A DNA stretch of 64,000 bases, taken from contig CAMKRS010000001.1 in assembly GCA_946415245.1 (NCBI GenBank), positions 62,001-126,000 of the forward strand, read 5' to 3'. Below, piece after piece: positions 60,081 to 64,000 of this stretch. Below the pieces are notes generated by a model that saw only the letters and a program-made list of their open reading frames with translations, made no database searches and was not told the origin of the DNA. The position numbers and the translations under genes are program-made. Source of the DNA: an uncultured Prevotella sp. (GTDB taxonomy: Bacteria > Bacteroidota > Bacteroidia > Bacteroidales > Bacteroidaceae). Numbering within the stretch: position 1 is the stretch's first letter; every line of letters begins with the position of its first letter.

Positions 60081-61751
60081 ATGAGACAAAACATTCGCCT
60101 TATACCTGTATTAATTGTTCTGCTGATGACTACAAAGTTGTCAGCCGATGGCGTTGATAAGGTGCAATGTCCTGTTGTCAAGGTAGAGGTAGAACGGTTG
60201 CCGGATATGAATATTCCTCGAAGCGGTCACTCGGCATTTCTGTTAAATGGTGAAGTGACTGTTGTGGGAGGACATACCTCTGGATTTGTGCTTACGCCCA
60301 CGATAGAATATCTTAATGACGGTAAGTGGCAACAGTTGCAGACCGTCTATACCCACGATGGCGGCATCTCGATTGTAATGAAGTCGGGGAAGGTACTTCT
60401 GGCTGGCGGTTTCAAGGATAACCTGGGCATCGGACAGAGCTTTGAGGTTGAACTCTACGATCCTGTCGCCCATGAGTCGAAGGGATTCGGATGTCTTGAC
60501 CAAAAGCGCGTGTCAGGCGCTGCTGTTGAGTTGGACAGCGGACGGGTAATGATTACTGGCAACTGGTATGCTGATGACGGCATAGAGATGTTCGATGGAA
60601 AGACCTCATTCTCTCATGTCAGGAATGTTTCGCAGTTCCGCAATTTACCACATGTCTTCCGTACATCTGGCGGTGATGCCGTTATTGTGGCAGGCTATGA
60701 TTTTCATGGCGATCCTCTTGATACCATTATCATCGACAGACTCTATGGCGAGCCGTTCTGCAATGAGTTGTTCGAGAGCTGGCGTCCTTTGCATTATGAC
60801 TTGGCGCAACATAGTGATGACAGTTTCGTTGGTGAAAATGGCGAGGTCCGTTATTTGATGCCAGTAGAGAATAAAGACGGCCAATTGGCTATCATTGATG
60901 TTCGTGACACCATCTTTACCCCTCTGCCCACTTCAACGCCAATTCCTATGAAAAGCCAGTGGGGGCCGATCAAATACATCACGCCCGTTTATGCTGATCG
61001 TCCGCATCAGCGAGGCTATGTCGTGGGCTTCGACAAGACGAATCGTCTCTATGCCCTCTGCATCGATTACGCTAAGAGTCCTGCTGCTTTGACGCTTTAT
61101 CACACCGACCCCCTGCCAGAAGCAGGCATGTTGACAATCCCTGTGCTGACAGCAGAAGGTAATCTGATATTGACAGGTGGTATCAGCCTCGAACCCAACA
61201 GCAATTTCTCGCCAATGGCCTCTGTTTGGCTACTGCGTTTCAATGACGATGGCTCAGAAACTGCTGGAATCAATGGCTGGCTTTGGGGAGTGCTGGCGAC
61301 AGTGCTGTTATTGATAGGCATAGTTGTTATTGTGTTGAGGCGTAGGAAGGTCCAGCCGCAGCCTGAGCCAGAGGAGCAATCGGAAACGACGACCAGAGGC
61401 AACGAACAGCTGATGCAGCGTATCTGCCACCTGATGGACGAGAAGCAACTCTATCTGCAACAAGGATTGAAAGTGTCGGATATTGCTTCTGCGCTTGGTA
61501 TCAACAGTCGATATGTCTCTGATTGCGTGAAGGCTGTGAGAGGTTGTTCTCTGACGCAGTTCGTCAACGAATACCGTGTGAAGCATGCCAAGCGTCTGTT
61601 GCTCGAACGCCCAGAGATGAAGATATCCACCGTAGCCATCGAGTCGGGCTTTACCAACGATAAGGCCATGACCCGCTACTTCAAGGAACAAACAGGCATG
61701 ACGCCTACCGAATGGAAAACCAACAAACAAAATAACGCCCAAAATCCGTAA
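60081..61751 (+). CDS. Membrane-spanning kelch-propeller AraC regulator
   Basis: Single-protein signal transducer of 556 residues. The N-terminal signal or anchor (IRLIPVLIVLLMTTKLSA) is followed by a kelch-like beta-propeller about 35-385, with repeats such as GHSAFLLNGEVTVVGGH, GISIVMKSGKVLLAGGF and GAAVELDSGRVMITGNW. A membrane helix lies about 396-414 (LWGVLATVLLLIGIVVIVL). A cytoplasmic AraC DNA-binding domain covers about 440-550 (LKVSDIASALGINSRYVSDCV and IESGFTNDKAMTRYFKEQTG). It lacks a kinase or receiver, so ligand binding outside must act directly on the HTH part. The start at 60081 is preferred; an ATG seven codons upstream is possible. The dyads at 59977 and 61755 suggest autoregulation and control of the next operon. 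Confidence 0.88.
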   Translation: MRQNIRLIPVLIVLLMTTKLSADGVDKVQCPVVKVEVERLPDMNIPRSGHSAFLLNGEVTVVGGHTSGFVLTPTIEYLNDGKWQQLQTVYTHDGGISIVMKSGKVLLAGGFKDNLGIGQSFEVELYDPVAHESKGFGCLDQKRVSGAAVELDSGRVMITGNWYADDGIEMFDGKTSFSHVRNVSQFRNLPHVFRTSGGDAVIVAGYDFHGDPLDTIIIDRLYGEPFCNELFESWRPLHYDLAQHSDDSFVGENGEVRYLMPVENKDGQLAIIDVRDTIFTPLPTSTPIPMKSQWGPIKYITPVYADRPHQRGYVVGFDKTNRLYALCIDYAKSPAALTLYHTDPLPEAGMLTIPVLTAEGNLILTGGISLEPNSNFSPMASVWLLRFNDDGSETAGINGWLWGVLATVLLLIGIVVIVLRRRKVQPQPEPEEQSETTTRGNEQLMQRICHLMDEKQLYLQQGLKVSDIASALGINSRYVSDCVKAVRGCSLTQFVNEYRVKHAKRLLLERPEMKISTVAIESGFTNDKAMTRYFKEQTGMTPTEWKTNKQNNAQNP

Positions 61752-61754
61752 TCG

Positions 61755-61779
61755 TCCGACAAATTCCAAATATGTCGGA
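61755..61779. promoter_or_regulatory. 25-bp dyad operator, copy 2
   Basis: Same core as copy 1, with arms extended to 11 bp at 61751-61761 and 61773-61783. The right end is 41 bp from the -7 box of the next operon, one base more than at copy 1. The left arm begins at the last base of the regulator's stop codon. Confidence 0.75.
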
Positions 61780-61820
61780 CGATATTTATCATTATAGTCC
61801 CCACATTCGCCTTTTTTCCC

Positions 61821-61828
61821 TATCTTTG
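61821..61828 (+). promoter_or_regulatory. -7 box of the 61861 operon
   Basis: TATCTTTG, 32 bp upstream of the start, preceded by GCCTTTTTT as at the other dyad-linked promoter. Confidence 0.65.
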
Positions 61829-61860
61829 TCCCAGCATTACTAACTCAAAAAACAAAAAGT

Positions 61861-62334
61861 ATGAAAAAACTACAACTATTATTGTTCATGCTGCTGGCAT
61901 TGCCGATAGGGATGTTGGCAGACAGCCAGAACACATTGGTGGTTACATTGAAGAACGGTGCGGAAACCGCTTTCTTCCTGAAAGACCAGCCCAATGTTAC
62001 GTTTGAAGGTACTAACCTGAAGGTCGTATCCCAGAAGGAGACCGTTACATTTGCTCTCAGCGATGTACTTCGTTTCACTTATGTCAAGAAAGATCCTTCT
62101 GGCATTGACGAGATGGCAGTTGATCCCACAGAAGTCAGTTACGAAGGTGGCGTGCTTGTAATCAGCCAACTGAAACAGGGTGCTTCTGTTGACATTTATT
62201 CCCTCGATGGCAAGCTTGTGCGCCAACTCAAGGCCCATCACTCAGGCACCTACCGCCTCGGCCTCTCTGAACTGCCCACAGGGCTGTATCTTGTCAAGGC
62301 CGATAATATCACCTATAAAATCATGAAGCAATGA
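61861..62334 (+). CDS. Small secreted protein with T9SS-like C-terminal domain
   Basis: Secreted 157-residue protein. The signal peptide (LLLFMLLALPIGMLA) is followed by a beta-rich domain about 22-80 (NTLVVTLKNGAETAFFL, TVTFALSDVLRFTYV). The C-terminal part about 95-157 (VDIYSLDGKLVRQLK to ADNITYKIMKQ) has the strand pattern of a T9SS sorting domain. The stop overlaps the next ATG (ATGA), so translation is coupled. I cannot assign a function beyond surface or secreted location. Confidence 0.8.
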   Translation: MKKLQLLLFMLLALPIGMLADSQNTLVVTLKNGAETAFFLKDQPNVTFEGTNLKVVSQKETVTFALSDVLRFTYVKKDPSGIDEMAVDPTEVSYEGGVLVISQLKQGASVDIYSLDGKLVRQLKAHHSGTYRLGLSELPTGLYLVKADNITYKIMKQ

Positions 62335-64000
62335 AACAATTTACCTTATACATCGTAGCGGCTATATTGGGCATGTTCAATATCCAGCCCGCCAGCGCCC
62401 AGCAGACGCAAGATGCGCTCTATATCTACCGTAATGATGGGGGATTCATGGGATTCTTCTACAATGACATTGATCACATTGAGTATTCCAAGATTGATAC
62501 ACTTGGCGTAGAGCAGTCTGACTATGTTGTTCAGGAGATATATGCGCTGGATACGTTATTCCGTATTCCCATCAACGCTATTGACAGTATAGCTTTTGTT
62601 ACGCCAGAAACAAAGTACAAATCAGATGTTGCACACATTACATCATCTGACTTATGGAACTATGTAACGTCTCAGGATGGCCTAACACTCCACCTCGCAT
62701 CAAATACACCTAATGGTATTCTTCCAAAGAAGGGAGACAAACTGGTTACCGTCGATCAGACAGAAATATTACCTGCAGGCTTTGTCGGACAAGTGACAGA
62801 AGTCACCAATACAGGCAGCGACATTACCATCAATTGTGAAGCTGTTAGTCTGCTTGATATATTTGAACAATTTACAAGCAAGGTCAGATCAGAAGCCTCT
62901 TCCAACGAGAATGTTAGGACACGTGGTGATGAGGAGTTTAAAGATCATGTCAAACTTCCTGATATATCCGGTTCGATAACGCTAACCGATGAATACGGAT
63001 TTACCAAAGATTGGTCAATTGGGACTACTGCAAGCATAGGTTACACCATCAAAAACGAGTTTGACATCACAGCCTTTCTGCAAGTAGGTTTGTTCACGGG
63101 TCTACAGTTTGGTTCCATTGTCCGTGGCGTTCATGATATTGGTCTTAACTATTCCGTAGGTGGTTCTTTAAACTATTCACATGATATAACCTTATTAGAG
63201 GGATTTGTACCATCTCCACTCGGGCCTTTACTCTATTTGGATTATCATGCAGGGTTAACGTTCGGAGGTAGCGGATCAATAGTCCTGACAGGAACAGCAG
63301 GACTAAAACTAAAGTCATACTCGCTGATCCAGTTTAACAGTCAAAGAGACGGTTACCAGCAAATAGCCTTCAAACTCTATGACTCCGATCCTAGCATCAA
63401 TATTGCAAAATTGTCAGGTATCATTTCTTTGAATGCTGGAGGATATGGAGAAGTGGACATCACCTCCCTGTGTAAAGATCTTGATAAAGCAGGTGCACGT
63501 ATGGAAACTGGCATAAAATTTGATTTAAGTGCTGATTTCAAATGGGCAGATGCCGTTGCTGGTGGCCAGCAGTTTGTCACCTCCACGTCCTTTTACGACG
63601 CTTTGAATCGTGATGGAAGTGTTAATTTCGGTACTTATTGGAAAGGACAACTTATAGCTGAAGTCCTAAAAAGGAAAAGTACCATCTCACTTGACCAAAC
63701 ATTTGGTAAGGGATGGGAAGGTGCACTCGTACCCAACATTACAAAACTGAATGCTAAAATAGATTATCCAGATAAAAAAACTCCACAATCAGTTCTCACT
63801 ACAAAGGTATCACTAAAAGATCGGGATATTCTCATCGCCAGTCCTGTAGGCGTAGTTGTCAAGGATAAAAAAGGAAAAGACGTCATGGACGGTTGGTATA
63901 ATAGGGAATATTGGAAAAAGACTTTTAGAGATTACACCGTTGAAATGAAGGGACTTGAGGGAGGTCAGACATACAAGGTTTATCCAAAAGTAAAACTGTT
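62331..64000 (+). CDS. Large secreted protein, 3' end outside the window
   Basis: Open from the ATG at 62331 to the window edge (556 codons seen, no stop). The signal peptide ends IQPASAQQ. The early region (ALYIYRNDGGFMGFFYNDIDHIEYSKID) resembles the start of its upstream neighbour's mature part in pattern: a short beta strand set that repeats as ALDTLFRIPINAIDSIAFV. The middle (about 200-400) is rich in Gly, Ser, Thr and aromatic beta strands. It overlaps the previous stop by ATGA. I do not recognise the family. Its control by the kelch-AraC regulator is suggested by the dyad at 61755. Confidence 0.75.
   Translation, partial: MKQFTLYIVAAILGMFNIQPASAQQTQDALYIYRNDGGFMGFFYNDIDHIEYSKIDTLGVEQSDYVVQEIYALDTLFRIPINAIDSIAFVTPETKYKSDVAHITSSDLWNYVTSQDGLTLHLASNTPNGILPKKGDKLVTVDQTEILPAGFVGQVTEVTNTGSDITINCEAVSLLDIFEQFTSKVRSEASSNENVRTRGDEEFKDHVKLPDISGSITLTDEYGFTKDWSIGTTASIGYTIKNEFDITAFLQVGLFTGLQFGSIVRGVHDIGLNYSVGGSLNYSHDITLLEGFVPSPLGPLLYLDYHAGLTFGGSGSIVLTGTAGLKLKSYSLIQFNSQRDGYQQIAFKLYDSDPSINIAKLSGIISLNAGGYGEVDITSLCKDLDKAGARMETGIKFDLSADFKWADAVAGGQQFVTSTSFYDALNRDGSVNFGTYWKGQLIAEVLKRKSTISLDQTFGKGWEGALVPNITKLNAKIDYPDKKTPQSVLTTKVSLKDRDILIASPVGVVVKDKKGKDVMDGWYNREYWKKTFRDYTVEMKGLEGGQTYKVYPKVKL

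Noticed and set aside
1..64000. tRNA or rRNA genes
   Set aside because: No cloverleaf with conserved T-loop sequence or rRNA segment was recognised by eye; a tRNAscan-SE run would settle this.

Overview
The window looks like a chromosomal segment of a Bacteroidales bacterium, most likely a Prevotella-type member (Prevotella, Segatella or Xylanibacter). Four observations support this: a SusC/SusD pair with a hybrid two-component regulator, proteins with type IX secretion (T9SS) sorting-type C-termini, a streptopain/interpain-type protease, and promoters of the Bacteroidota form (TTTG, about 20 bp, then TAnnTTTG) ahead of many genes. No rRNA, tRNA, CRISPR array, transposase or integrase was recognised.

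Layout. 1-1650: an AAA-type ATPase behind two tandem operator-like palindromes, then a gap with hairpins. 1650-8600 (minus strand): a secreted set made of a lipoprotein serpin, a C10 cysteine protease, a leucine-rich-repeat protein, a papain-like C1 protease and a T9SS-sorted protein carrying an S74 self-cleaving chaperone domain. 8760-9450: a promoter followed by a structured non-coding leader or RNA, then an XRE regulator. 9455-11650: a TPR/transmembrane/HTH regulator divergent from a small secreted protein that resembles DUF3244. 11737-14455: an accessory cassette (unknown protein, M15 peptidase, 58-residue zinc-ribbon protein, VapE-type ATPase) ending in an 11-bp overlap with dusB. 14445-28730: mostly housekeeping and envelope genes (dusB, a DUF3332-like lipoprotein, CE2-type esterase, zinc metalloprotease, LemA and DUF2207 proteins, thioesterase, dprA, DUF2851 protein, dapB, lepB, a signal peptidase paralogue without its catalytic residues, WbqC-like protein). 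28830-54975: carbohydrate utilisation: HTCS regulator, SusC, SusD, GH127, GH146-type enzyme, sialate O-acetylesterase-like esterase, two GPH symporters and a GH43 xylosidase/arabinosidase, with a lactate permease/D-lactate dehydrogenase operon and a TGS-uridine kinase fusion interspersed. 54979-59700: an ECF sigma factor, upp, an SLC13 transporter and a secreted GH43 with CBM6-like domain. 60081-64000: a membrane-spanning kelch-AraC regulator and two secreted proteins, the last running off the window.

How the genes work together. Inference: the HTCS senses a plant oligosaccharide, SusC/D imports it, the GH127 and GH146 enzymes remove beta-L-arabinofuranose, the esterase removes acetyl groups, and the GPH symporters feed a cytoplasmic GH43. 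The two beta-L-arabinofuranosidase families suggest a plant cell-wall glycoprotein or pectin side chain as substrate.

The most distinctive signals are: (1) a 25-bp dyad, identical at 22 of 25 positions, found at nearly the same distance upstream of the promoters of both the kelch-AraC gene and the operon that follows it; (2) two orphan promoters that drive short structured RNAs rather than genes; (3) short tandem repeats that sit between genes and also enter coding sequence, where they form signal peptides and linkers; (4) a pseudo-signal-peptidase; (5) a group of -7 boxes only 4-9 bp from the start codon, implying leaderless mRNAs. All functional statements come from reading the sequence; no database search was run.
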